A stretch of DNA of 28,351 nucleotides from JAWODU01 sp046483125 (lineage in GTDB: Bacteria > Verrucomicrobiota > Kiritimatiellia > UBA8416 > JAWODU01), in NCBI GenBank assembly GCA_046483125.1, contig JAWODU010000025.1, positions 1 to 28,351 on the forward strand. The letters run 5' to 3'. The notes beneath the pieces were generated by a model. That model did no database searches. It had not been told where the DNA came from and worked only from the letters and a program-made list of their open reading frames with translations. The position numbers and the translations under genes are program-made. How positions within the stretch are numbered: position 1 is the stretch's first letter; each line of letters starts with the position of its first letter. Positions 15,026-21,821 of this stretch are shown here, piece after piece.

Positions 15026-15511
15026 TTACTGCCGAGCGAAGCGTTTTGCGAGGTGCCGCTGTACCGCGGCCGGAACGAAGTCTTTGATGTCGCCGCCGAG
15101 CCTGGCTACTTTTTTGACCACGCTTGAGCTCACGTAACTGTGCGCTTCCTTGGGCATCATAAAGAGAGTCTCAATTTCAGGGGCCAGTTTACGGTTGGTA
15201 AGAGCCATGCGGAATTCGTATTCAAAGTCCGAATACGCCCTGAGGCCGCGAATGACAATTCTGCAGTTCCTGTCCCGCACGTAGTCGACAAGCAGTCCGT
15301 CGAAGACCTCAGCGCTGACGTTTTTCATGTCCTTGACCACCTCGCGGGCCATGGCCACGCGTTCTTCGGTGGAAAACAGGGTGTCCTTCGGCGCCTCCGC
15401 CGCAACGGCCAGTATCAGTTCGTCAAATATTTCCGCGCCCCTTTCTATCAGGTCAATGTGACCGAAAGTCAGAGGGTCAAAAGTTCCCGGATATATAGCT
15501 CCCCTTTTCAT
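15026..15511 (-). CDS. coaD: Phosphopantetheine adenylyltransferase
   Basis: A 161-residue nucleotidyltransferase that adenylates 4'-phosphopantetheine to dephospho-CoA, the penultimate CoA step. The N-terminus YPGTFDPLTFGHIDLIERG contains the T/HxGH motif (FGH). IRGLRAYSDFEYEF is the second CoaD signature, and SSSVVKKVARLGGDI the third (ISSTxVK in others). It supplies CoA and, indirectly, the ACP prosthetic group. Its ATG overlaps the rsmD stop as ATGA, the usual rsmD-coaD pairing. Confidence 0.96.
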   Translation of the reverse strand: MKRGAIYPGTFDPLTFGHIDLIERGAEIFDELILAVAAEAPKDTLFSTEERVAMAREVVKDMKNVSAEVFDGLLVDYVRDRNCRIVIRGLRAYSDFEYEFRMALTNRKLAPEIETLFMMPKEAHSYVSSSVVKKVARLGGDIKDFVPAAVQRHLAKRFARQ

Positions 15512-16080
15512 GAATTCTCCGGACGCATGAATTCGAGGCTCGTGCCTCCGTAAGTCCTCTTATCAATGGATTCCCAACCCGCCGCCCGGCCGCAGGAGCG
15601 ACCGGCCGCCTGTTCAATTATAAAAAGGCCGTTTTCGCTCAGTACGCGGCTTGCGCTTACAGCCTTCAGAAGCGCAGCCGCGTCTTTTTCCTTTTCTCCG
15701 GATTTTCCCAGCGCGTAAGGCGGATCGGCAAAAATAATGTCGTAAGGACCCAAATCATTTTCGCGCTGAAGAAACCGGAACACATCGCCCGCGGCAATCC
15801 GCAGGCTCGTGCTTGTATCCCTGCAGAGCCTGTTCACGTTTTCCTTCAACAACCGCCCGGCGCCTCTGCCGCGTTCCACCCAGCATACCTTCGCGGCCCC
15901 GCGGCTGACGGCATCAATGCCCACGGCCCCGGACCCCGCGAACAGATCGGCGAACGCGGCGCCCCGGACCCGGTCCGCGAGGATCGAAAAAAGCGCTTCC
16001 CTCACCCTGTCCTGAGTGGGTCTTATCCCGCGCGGGACCTTTATCGTCAAACCGCTAAGTCCGCCGCCCGTTATTCGCAT
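15508..16080 (-). CDS. rsmD: 16S rRNA (guanine-N2)-methyltransferase
   Basis: RsmD methylates G966 (E. coli numbering) of 16S rRNA with S-adenosylmethionine. From the ATG at 16078-16080 the protein has 190 residues and begins MRITGGGLSGLTIKVPRGI, the family's standard N-terminus. A frame extending to 16209 has no homology and no ribosome site. Motifs are RPTQDRVREALFSIL, the SAM loop FADLFAGSGAVGIDAVSRGA and the catalytic DPPY in FADPPYALG. A promoter at 16088-16116 would start transcription almost at the ATG. It is the first gene of the long minus-strand operon. Confidence 0.93.
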   Translation of the reverse strand: MRITGGGLSGLTIKVPRGIRPTQDRVREALFSILADRVRGAAFADLFAGSGAVGIDAVSRGAAKVCWVERGRGAGRLLKENVNRLCRDTSTSLRIAAGDVFRFLQRENDLGPYDIIFADPPYALGKSGEKEKDAAALLKAVSASRVLSENGLFIIEQAAGRSCGRAAGWESIDKRTYGGTSLEFMRPENS

Positions 16081-16087
16081 CGGAAAT

Positions 16088-16116
16088 AATATATGCCAGT
16101 CGCGTCTCCCTGTCGA
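16088..16116 (-). promoter_or_regulatory. Promoter of rsmD and the lipid operon, giving a leaderless start
   Basis: On the minus strand TCGACA (-35, 16111-16116) is followed after 17 bases by TATATT (-10, 16088-16093). The -10 box ends 7 bases before the rsmD ATG, so transcription would start at or next to the A of the ATG. No Shine-Dalgarno sequence is present, which agrees with a leaderless mRNA. Confidence 0.55.
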
Positions 16117-16196
16117 GTTTTTCAGTGATTGCCCCTGCAGGCGCCTTTGAGCCGTGTATGCCCTTCCAATCTTAATTTCAATCGATCCTCTCCGTG

Positions 16197-16225
16197 TTGA
16201 CTCGGGCACTCTTGTAAAGTACTCT
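16197..16225 (+). promoter_or_regulatory. Promoter of the sigma-like gene, divergent from rsmD
   Basis: TTGACT (-35) at 16197-16202 and TACTCT (-10) at 16220-16225 are separated by 17 bases. The gene at 16267 follows with AGGAAAGGA about seven bases before its ATG. The two opposed promoters share the 186-base gap between rsmD and this gene. Nothing else was recognised in that gap. Confidence 0.5.
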
Positions 16226-16266
16226 CACTCGATCCTTCGCAGACCCGCTTCAGGAAAGGAACGTCA

Positions 16267-17079
16267 ATGGATTATTACCTTGATGCGTGGATAGAATGGA
16301 AGAAACTCTGCGCTCTGAACCTGTGTTCAACTTCGGCCCAGGTCGTCCTGAAGACGTTCGCAGCATTTCGCTTCACGAAGCTCATGGAACGTTACAGGGC
16401 CTACGCCGACGGACCCTCGTCCGCTCCTGAAAATCCCTGGCATCTCCTGGAAACCCACATGACCGTGAAAAACACCCGGGGCGGCAAACGCTTGAAGGAC
16501 TGGCTTTTCGCGCGCGTGAAATCCTCCAGCGATAATGCACTGGACGTGATACAGGGCGGCGCCTCTCTCATAATGAGGGATGTCGCGCGGGAATACCTGC
16601 GCCGGGAATGCGCCAGGCCCCGTACAGTTTCCCTTGACCGCCCCCTCCCGGGCCGCGGCACCTCTTCCGTTACCATACTGGATGTGCTCGCATCCGGACT
16701 CGACCCGTCATACGAAACGTGTCTTCGCGAATACGAAGATCTGGCGCGCCGGCACGCGGGAGATTTTCTGCGGGACATGTCCCGCAGAGAACGCGTCGCT
16801 TTAACTGCCAAGAGGCTGGGGATCTCTCTGGCCGATTCCGCCGTAACGAAAACGGCGGGATGCAGAAAAAGCGTTCTGTTCACCGCGTATCGGGACCTTC
16901 TTGCCAGGATAGCCTCGCATTTGGGCGCAAAATACTCCGCCGACGGGGCCGAATCGGTGCTTACTCTTACTCTCATGACACTCGAGGAAGCGGCTTCGAA
17001 AGTCATATCCAGGGCAAAATCGGAAAAATCCTTCAGCGAACTCTTCCTGTTGTCGGAGGACCCGTATGAAACTGCCTGA
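16267..17079 (+). CDS. Divergent sigma-70-like (region 4-type HTH) protein
   Basis: A 270-residue protein not firmly assigned. Around residues 178-225 the stretch MSRRERVALTAKRLGISLAD then TKTAGCRKSVLFTAYRDLL has the layout of sigma-70 region 4, with a first helix, a turn after GISL and a recognition helix with GCRKS. The N-terminal 60 residues (WIEWKKLCALNL, FAAFRFTKLMERY) could be a diverged region 2. The middle has basic segments. No anti-sigma factor or transmembrane partner is next to it. It overlaps the following gene by 14 bases, so the two are co-expressed. It could be an ECF-like sigma factor or a transcription regulator using the same fold; the first is favoured weakly. Confidence 0.5.
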   Translation: MDYYLDAWIEWKKLCALNLCSTSAQVVLKTFAAFRFTKLMERYRAYADGPSSAPENPWHLLETHMTVKNTRGGKRLKDWLFARVKSSSDNALDVIQGGASLIMRDVAREYLRRECARPRTVSLDRPLPGRGTSSVTILDVLASGLDPSYETCLREYEDLARRHAGDFLRDMSRRERVALTAKRLGISLADSAVTKTAGCRKSVLFTAYRDLLARIASHLGAKYSADGAESVLTLTLMTLEEAASKVISRAKSEKSFSELFLLSEDPYETA

Positions 17080-17761
17080 ATTGAAGATCAGCCGCTGTTC
17101 GCCCGCCGGGAAGGAGCGGTTGAGACGCTGGCTTACGGAATGGGAAATCAGCCTAGCCCTGCGCGGCCCGGCCACCGAAAAGGAAGAAGCCGAAGCGGAA
17201 CCTGCCGGGGATATTCCAGTATCTTCTCCCTTCGACGATCCCGCGCCGTCCGCCGGCCAGATAAGGCTTTTCCCGCCGCTGGACCGGCTGACGGCCAGGC
17301 GGCCGTTATACGCGGCTCTGCTTCGGAAGGAAAACGGGGTTCTAATCGCGGCGCCGTTCGGAAGCTTTTCGGAACCGGCCTTTGAGGGAGAACTTCTTAC
17401 GGGACGGGAAGCAGGGCCTCTCCGTGTGCTTTGCTGTTGGAACAGCGCCCGCCTGTCGCATGAATTCATGAAGAATTCATGGCTTGTCGATGAAATGACA
17501 GGGGGGGAACTCGCCGATGCCCTTGCCGTTCTGGAACATGTGCGCTGCGGCTCCGTCCCGCCGGAACCGCTCTCTGGAAGAATCGGCCCTCCATGCTGGC
17601 ACCCCGCGGACCCGCGCGCCCGATACGCGCTGGAAGAACGGGAAATAATGGATTCACTTGCCGCCCGGGATAATTCCGGCGGCGAGTCCCTCCGTTATCC
17701 TCTCCCGGAAACCGCGTGGCGGATGGCAGCGGAAAACCGGCCCAAATGGGGCAAAAAATAG
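17066..17761 (+). CDS. Unrecognised protein coupled to the sigma-like gene
   Basis: A 231-residue protein with no domain I recognise. It starts within the end of the preceding gene (GGAGG six bases before the ATG), which supports a functional pair. Residues 35-60 are acidic and Pro-rich. The centre (RRPLYAALLRKENGVLIAAP, FGSFSEPAFEGELLTG) looks like a compact beta-rich domain, followed by VLCCWNSARLSHEFMKNSWL. The C-terminal third is polar and ends NRPKWGKK. No signal peptide or membrane segment is seen, so it is probably cytoplasmic. A partner or antagonist of the sigma-like protein would fit, without direct evidence. Confidence 0.6.
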   Translation: MKLPELKISRCSPAGKERLRRWLTEWEISLALRGPATEKEEAEAEPAGDIPVSSPFDDPAPSAGQIRLFPPLDRLTARRPLYAALLRKENGVLIAAPFGSFSEPAFEGELLTGREAGPLRVLCCWNSARLSHEFMKNSWLVDEMTGGELADALAVLEHVRCGSVPPEPLSGRIGPPCWHPADPRARYALEEREIMDSLAARDNSGGESLRYPLPETAWRMAAENRPKWGKK

Positions 17762-17814
17762 GCTTTTCCGGTTTTTTTCGGCCCTGACCCCATTTTTTAA
17801 ATCTTTTTTCGGAA
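17744..17814 (+). terminator. Weak inverted repeat with T-runs after the sigma-like operon
   Basis: AAATGGGG at 17744-17751 pairs with CCCCATTT at 17788-17795, which is followed by further T. A second small hairpin, CTTTTT/AAAAAG around TCGG, follows near 17803-17818. The first loop is long (36 bases) and the left arm lies in the gene end. This may be a poor intrinsic terminator. The gap to the next gene (17762-17878) shows no clear promoter. Confidence 0.3.
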
Positions 17815-17878
17815 AAAGTCTTCTCCTTTTCCTTCAGGTTAGTGAACAGAACACTTCAACCGGAAAGGAGGAGGATAC

Positions 17879-18415
17879 ATGAACGAAAAAACCGGAAGAA
17901 AAGATGAAGAAGGCGTCAGATCCGCTCTAGCCGAAGCGTCGAAGCGGCTTGAGAAAAAAATGGAGGCATGGCGCGGCAAATACGAAGAACAGCTCGGCGA
18001 AAAGGAGGCCAAAATGACCGGATTCAACAGGGTTGTACTGATGGGAAGACTGACAAAAGACCCCGAACTCAAAGAGATCGGCGAAGGGCGGTCGGTTACC
18101 AACATGTCTCTGGCGGTTACGGAGACTTACAAAAAACGAGATGGAGAATTCGCCGAACGAGTTTGTTTCATAGACACCGCGGCGTGGGGCAAAAGGGGAG
18201 AAGCCTGCGCCCGGTATCTGAAGAAGGGATCACCGGTGCTCGTTGAAGGGCGTCTCAGGCTGGACAGATGGGAAGCATCGGACGGAACAACGCGCAGTAA
18301 GCACCGGGTCCGGGCCGACCGCGTTCAGTTTTTGAACACGGGAAGCAAAAAGGAAGAACCGCCGGAATCGGAGCCCGTCGCCGCAGGCGCGGCGGCCGAG
18401 CCGCTTCCTTTCTGA
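17879..18415 (+). CDS. ssb: Single-stranded DNA-binding protein with optional N-terminal extension
   Basis: The OB-fold starts at residue 46 with MTGFNRVVLMGRLTKDPELK, the usual SSB N-terminus. FIDTAAWGKRGEACARYLKK and VEGRLRLDRWEASDG follow, then an Ala/Glu-rich tail ending EPLPF, close to the protein-binding DDDIPF tip. Two start sites look equally good: 17879, after GGAAAGGAGGAGG, and 18014, after AAAGGAGG with five bases spacing. The extra 45 residues are highly charged and probably form a coiled coil (RSALAEASKRLEKKMEAWRG). SSB coats single strands during replication and repair. The short form is the conventional protein; the long form could be a real second product. Confidence 0.92.
   Translation: MNEKTGRKDEEGVRSALAEASKRLEKKMEAWRGKYEEQLGEKEAKMTGFNRVVLMGRLTKDPELKEIGEGRSVTNMSLAVTETYKKRDGEFAERVCFIDTAAWGKRGEACARYLKKGSPVLVEGRLRLDRWEASDGTTRSKHRVRADRVQFLNTGSKKEEPPESEPVAAGAAAEPLPF
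18001..18016 (+). promoter_or_regulatory. Internal ribosome binding site and second start codon in ssb
   Basis: AAAGGAGG at 18001-18008 lies five bases before ATG 18014-18016, which is in frame and starts the standard SSB domain. As the upstream start at 17879 also has a strong site, this internal site could produce a second, 133-residue SSB. Confidence 0.65.
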
Positions 18416-18429
18416 ATCTCCGGCCGGCA

Positions 18430-18462
18430 GGGGGCATTTCCCGGTTGGCGGGGAATGCCCCC
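18430..18462 (+). other. Strong hairpin between ssb and the phosphorylase gene
   Basis: A 14-bp stem (18430-18443 with 18449-18462, one G-U pair) closes a five-base loop, GTTGG. No T-run follows, so it is not a normal intrinsic terminator. It begins 14 bases after the ssb stop and ends 22 bases before the next start. It could mark an mRNA 3' end or affect translation of the downstream gene, whose alternative ATG (18455) lies inside the stem. Confidence 0.6.
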
Positions 18463-18484
18463 GGTGCTATCATTGGCGCCGGTT

Positions 18485-19795
18485 ATGTTTCCCGGCCGAA
18501 TCATAGAGAAGAAACGCGACGGCGGAACTCTTTCGAAAGAAGAGACCTCTTTTCTCGTGGACGGATATACCGCCGGCGATATTCCCGATTACCAGATGTC
18601 CGCCTTTGCCATGGCGGTCTATTTCCGCGGTATGTCCGAAGCCGAAACTGTGGCTTTGACCAATGCCATGATGCTCTCTGGAACACAAATCGAAACTTCA
18701 TCCATCCCCGCCCCTTCGATCGACAAGCATTCTACAGGCGGCGTCGGCGACAAGGTTTCTCTCATACTGGCTCCCGCGGCCGCGGCCTGCGGCCTCTACG
18801 TGCCGATGATAGCCGGACGGGGTCTGGGGATCACCGGCGGCACTATCGATAAGCTCGAATCCATCCCGGGGTACAGAACGGACCTGACGGTGAAGGAGTT
18901 TCTGAAAGTGGTAAAAACCTGCGGGTGCTCTATTACGAGCCAGACCGCCGAACTGGCTCCGGCTGACAGGAAGTTCTACGCTCTGCGCGATGTGACGGGA
19001 ACCGTTCCGTCGGTGCCGCTCATCGCGGCGAGCATAATGTCCAAAAAACTCGCCGGCGGCGCCCAGGGTCTGGTCCTTGACGTGAAATGCGGCCGGGGCG
19101 CTTTCATGAGGAACCGTGAGGGCGCGCGGGCACTCGCGAATACCATGACAGGCATAGGGCGGCGAATGAACCGGAGCATGGCCGCGCTTATTACGGACAT
19201 GAACCAGCCTCTGGGCCGAAACGCGGGAAACGCCGTGGAAGTTGCCGAATGCGCGGAAGTTCTCCGTGGAGAAGGCCCCGAAGACCTGATCGAAGTTACA
19301 GCCGCGCTCGGGGCGCGTATGCTTCTGTTGGCCGGACGCGCCGCTTCGGCGGAAGAAGGCGAAGAAATGATCAAGGGCGCCCTGGCTTCCGGCAAAGCCT
19401 GGGAAAAGTTCCTGGAAATGGTCGAGCTTCACGGGGGAGACATCCAGTGCCTGCGCGAGACCTCGCGGCTTCCGCGTGCTCCCGTCCGGGAAACCGTCGG
19501 CGCAAAACAGAAAGGTTACGTTTCGGATGTGAACGCGCGGATTATCGGGGAAATCTGCTCTTCTCTGGGGGCGGGGCGCTCAAAAATCACCGACTCCGTC
19601 GTTCCGGCCGCGGGCATAACCGGGCTCCTGAAGGTGGGTGAAGCCGTGGAAAAGGGACAGCCGCTTCTGGAACTGCACACCGGCGATCAGGACAGCCTGG
19701 AAGCCGCGAAGGGGATGATTGACAGCGCTGTCCGGATAAGTTCAGATAAGCCGCGGGAAACTACCGGACCCGTTTTGGAGCAGGTGAATCCTTGA
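18485..19795 (+). CDS. Pyrimidine-nucleoside (thymidine) phosphorylase
   Basis: A 436-residue enzyme from the ATG at 18485 (MFPGRIIEKKRDGG). It cleaves thymidine, uridine or deoxyuridine with phosphate to base and (deoxy)ribose-1-phosphate. The signature KHSTGGVGDKVSLILAP (phosphate site), SRLPRAPVRE end region, LAPADRKFYALRDVTGTV and the conserved DVKCGRGAFM are all present. The domain order is a helical alpha domain, an alpha/beta domain and a C-terminal PYNP_C domain. An earlier ATG at 18455 lies inside a hairpin. The stop overlaps the TTG start of cytidine deaminase. deoA and pdp cannot be told apart from sequence alone. Confidence 0.93.
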   Translation: MFPGRIIEKKRDGGTLSKEETSFLVDGYTAGDIPDYQMSAFAMAVYFRGMSEAETVALTNAMMLSGTQIETSSIPAPSIDKHSTGGVGDKVSLILAPAAAACGLYVPMIAGRGLGITGGTIDKLESIPGYRTDLTVKEFLKVVKTCGCSITSQTAELAPADRKFYALRDVTGTVPSVPLIAASIMSKKLAGGAQGLVLDVKCGRGAFMRNREGARALANTMTGIGRRMNRSMAALITDMNQPLGRNAGNAVEVAECAEVLRGEGPEDLIEVTAALGARMLLLAGRAASAEEGEEMIKGALASGKAWEKFLEMVELHGGDIQCLRETSRLPRAPVRETVGAKQKGYVSDVNARIIGEICSSLGAGRSKITDSVVPAAGITGLLKVGEAVEKGQPLLELHTGDQDSLEAAKGMIDSAVRISSDKPRETTGPVLEQVNP

Positions 19796-20214
19796 AACCT
19801 GAAACACTGCTGAACATCGCGGAGGAAGCTCTTCGGAACGCGTACTGCCCTTACTCGAATTACGCGGTAGGCGCGGCCCTCGCGTGCGCCGACGGCAGAG
19901 TGATAACCGGAGTCAACGTGGAGAACGCTTCATACGGACTGACGACCTGCGCCGAGAGAAACGCGCTCTTCGCGGCTGTCGGAAAGGGGAAACGCGATTT
20001 CGCGGAACTGGCGGTTGTCGCGAAAGCTCCTGAACCCGACGGTTCCGTTCCGCGGCCCTGCGGCGCCTGCCTCCAGGCCCTGAGCGAATTCTGCGGGAAG
20101 GATTTCAGGATTTACACTGCCCGGTCCCGCGCGATCGATAAATACGAGACGCTGTTACTGGAACAGCTTCTGCCCCGTCCCTTTTCAATTGATAAACCGG
20201 AGGTAAAGCGATGA
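19792..20214 (+). CDS. cdd: Cytidine deaminase
   Basis: A 140-residue homotetramer-type cytidine deaminase converting (deoxy)cytidine to (deoxy)uridine, the substrate of the phosphorylase encoded just before. Zinc site: TTCAERNAL with Cys and the catalytic Glu, and PRPCGACLQAL with two Cys. NVENASYGLT binds the nucleoside. The start is TTG at 19792-19794, which shares bases with the upstream TGA. No ATG lies close enough in frame, and GGAG is about 12 bases upstream. The 3' end overlaps the PhoH gene as ATGA. The salvage genes are tightly coupled. Confidence 0.95.
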   Translation: MKPETLLNIAEEALRNAYCPYSNYAVGAALACADGRVITGVNVENASYGLTTCAERNALFAAVGKGKRDFAELAVVAKAPEPDGSVPRPCGACLQALSEFCGKDFRIYTARSRAIDKYETLLLEQLLPRPFSIDKPEVKR

Positions 20215-21530
20215 GCGTCAAAACATTCATCCTGGATACGAATGTACTTCTGCATAACGCCGACTGCATTCACAGTTTCGCCGACAACACCGTCGTCCTG
20301 CCGATGGCGGTCATAGAAGAGCTGGACAAGTTCAAGGCCCAGAACAACGAACTGGCGAGGAATGCCCGCGCCGTTATCCGGGAACTCGACGCGCTGAGAA
20401 CCAGGGGCAATCTCAAAGACGGCGTAAAAATGGAAAACAAAGGTACGCTGAAAATTCTTTCCGACGGCGATACTTCGAAACAGACCGGGCTTACAAAGGA
20501 TATTGCCGATAACAGAATCATAGGCCTGGCCTACGCTCTTCACCGGAAAGGTGAAACGGTCGTGTTTGTAAGCAAGGACATAAACGCGCGTGTCAAGGCC
20601 GACGCCCTGGGCCTTAACGCGGTTGACTTCGAAAAACAGAAGGTAAACATCGACGAACTGTATACCGGTCTTTTCGAACGGGAAGCTTCCCGCGAGATGA
20701 TCGATACCGCGCTGGAAAAAGGGACACTGAAGGACGAGTCGCTCGGCCGCTATCCCAACGAATTTCTGCTCCTGAAAGATCCCGCAGATGAATCCCACAG
20801 CGCGCTGGGGCGCGTCAGCAGGCCAGGCGTGTTCCATGTTCTGCGGGAAAGAGAGCTCGCCGTGTGGACCATCAAGCCGAGGAACCGCGAACAGCGGATG
20901 GCGCTGGAACTTCTGGTCGATCCGCAGGTCCAGATCGTGACCCTTGTGGGCCAGGCCGGTACCGGTAAAACCCTTCTGGCCCTCGCGGCCGCCCTGCAGG
21001 AAACCGTGAGAAATCACCGCTACGATCGCGTGCTCGTCTCCCGGCCGATCATGCCGATGGGCAAGGACCTGGGTTACCTGCCCGGCGACAAGGAGGAAAA
21101 ACTCGCCAACTGGATGGAGCCGATATTCGACAACCTGGCCTACCTGCTCAGGGAACGCGGCGAAGGCGCCAAGTCCGCCGGCGCTTCAATACGGGACAGG
21201 ATAGACCAGATGACCCGTGACAATATCATAGAAATGGAAGCTCTTACCTATATCCGCGGACGCTCCATCCCGGGGCAGTATATTCTGATTGACGAAGCTC
21301 AGAACCTGACCCCCCACGAGATCAAAACGGTCGTCAGCCGGGCGGGTGAAGGATCCAAGATGGTGCTTACCGGCGATCCCTACCAAATCGACAATCCCTA
21401 TCTCGATTCAGCCAGCAACGGACTCACTTACGCGGCGGAACAGCTCAAGGGACAGCAGGTGCACGGCCATGTGACGCTGAACAAAAGCGAACGCAGTGCC
21501 TTGGCCGCGATCGCCGCGGAGCACCTGTAA
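20211..21530 (+). CDS. PIN domain-PhoH ATPase (PhoH2 type)
   Basis: A 439-residue two-domain protein. The N-terminal PIN domain starts TFILDTNVLLHNAD with the first acidic site, and VVLPMAVIEELDKFKAQ and ADNRIIGLAYAL carry further acidic residues. The C-terminal PhoH domain has Walker A GQAGTGKTLLAL (about 245) and Walker B ILIDEAQNLTPHE (about 360). TGDPYQIDNPYLD follows. Family members act as RNA helicase-nucleases and may belong to toxin-antitoxin systems in mycobacteria; here it sits with pyrimidine salvage genes. The ATG overlaps the cdd stop and follows GGAGG. It is the last gene before the foreign-looking region. Confidence 0.92.
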   Translation: MSVKTFILDTNVLLHNADCIHSFADNTVVLPMAVIEELDKFKAQNNELARNARAVIRELDALRTRGNLKDGVKMENKGTLKILSDGDTSKQTGLTKDIADNRIIGLAYALHRKGETVVFVSKDINARVKADALGLNAVDFEKQKVNIDELYTGLFEREASREMIDTALEKGTLKDESLGRYPNEFLLLKDPADESHSALGRVSRPGVFHVLRERELAVWTIKPRNREQRMALELLVDPQVQIVTLVGQAGTGKTLLALAAALQETVRNHRYDRVLVSRPIMPMGKDLGYLPGDKEEKLANWMEPIFDNLAYLLRERGEGAKSAGASIRDRIDQMTRDNIIEMEALTYIRGRSIPGQYILIDEAQNLTPHEIKTVVSRAGEGSKMVLTGDPYQIDNPYLDSASNGLTYAAEQLKGQQVHGHVTLNKSERSALAAIAAEHL

Positions 21531-21631
21531 GAGAGATTCGAGTATTTTGCGCACCCACTGCGCATGGAACGAATGCTGTTTCGACGGTATATCGAGTTCC
21601 CGTAAGAGCTCGTAGAACTCCCGCGGCCATC
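21531..21631 (-). pseudogene. N-terminal relic of a tyrosine recombinase (integron-integrase-like)
   Basis: Read on the minus strand, 21631 to about 21533 gives an open stretch of 33 codons: RWPREFYELLRELDIPSKQH, then SFHAQWVRKILESL. This resembles the SAM-like core-binding N-terminus of integron-type tyrosine recombinases (FYxxLxxxxIPxxxxxFYxxWVRxFL). No start codon, catalytic domain or downstream continuation exists, because the frame would run antisense through the PhoH gene end. It is therefore a fragment, left by a deletion at the PhoH border. Assignment rests on one short motif and could be wrong. Confidence 0.4.
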
Positions 21632-21650
21632 GTCCTCGTCCTCGTCCTCG
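21631..21650. repeat. Tandem CGTCCT hexamer, 3.3 copies
   Basis: CGTCCT is repeated three times and followed by CG. On the minus strand it reads GAGGAC-type units directly before the integrase relic. Short arrays like this can come from slippage. It lies at the left end of the decayed island. Confidence 0.7.
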
Positions 21651-21695
21651 ATTCCATATCTACGAATCCAGCCTCGTTCGCTCCAGCTTTATCAG

Positions 21696-21724
21696 TTGAC
21701 GCGGTCACCTCCCCAAGCTACATT
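21696..21724 (+). promoter_or_regulatory. Promoter of the nucleoside hydrolase gene
   Basis: TTGACG at 21696-21701, a 17-base spacer and TACATT at 21719-21724. Transcription would begin near 21731, one base before the first hairpin. The same -35 and -10 hexamers with the same spacing occur before mazE (23465-23493). Confidence 0.55.
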
Positions 21725-21731
21725 TTCAATG

Positions 21732-21800
21732 GTTGGTCAGGCGCCAGCGGCGCCTGATCAACGACGGCGGTGACCGGTAAACCGGTCACCGCCGTCGTTG
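21732..21800 (+). other. Two adjoining strong hairpins in the nucleoside hydrolase leader
   Basis: Hairpin 1: 14-bp stem (21732-21745 with 21749-21762, one G-U) with loop AGC. Hairpin 2: a perfect 20-bp stem (21759-21778 with 21781-21800) with AA between the arms, read in RNA as a UAAA tetraloop. They share four bases (21759-21762), so their bases compete. The ribosome site (AAAGGAAG) and ATG 21822 follow directly. No T-run follows, so a terminator is unlikely. Possible roles are mRNA stabilisation, control of translation, or the scar of a palindromic mobile element. Confidence 0.75.
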
Positions 21801-21821
21801 GCCTCAGGAAAAGGAAGTGAA

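Noticed and set aside
17744..17795. A degenerate copy of the 28007-28108 palindrome (both contain GGGTCAG-like words)
   Set aside because: Similarity is limited to about seven bases (CTGACCC), and the arms do not match. A weak terminator explains it equally well.
20112..21017. A 301-codon minus-strand frame opposite the cdd and PIN-PhoH genes
   Set aside because: The plus strand encodes well-defined motifs throughout; the antisense frame has none.
21732..21800. Possible integron attC sites near the integrase relic
   Set aside because: The palindromes do not have the RYYYAAC and GTTRRRY boxes in the right positions, and no cassette array is visible.
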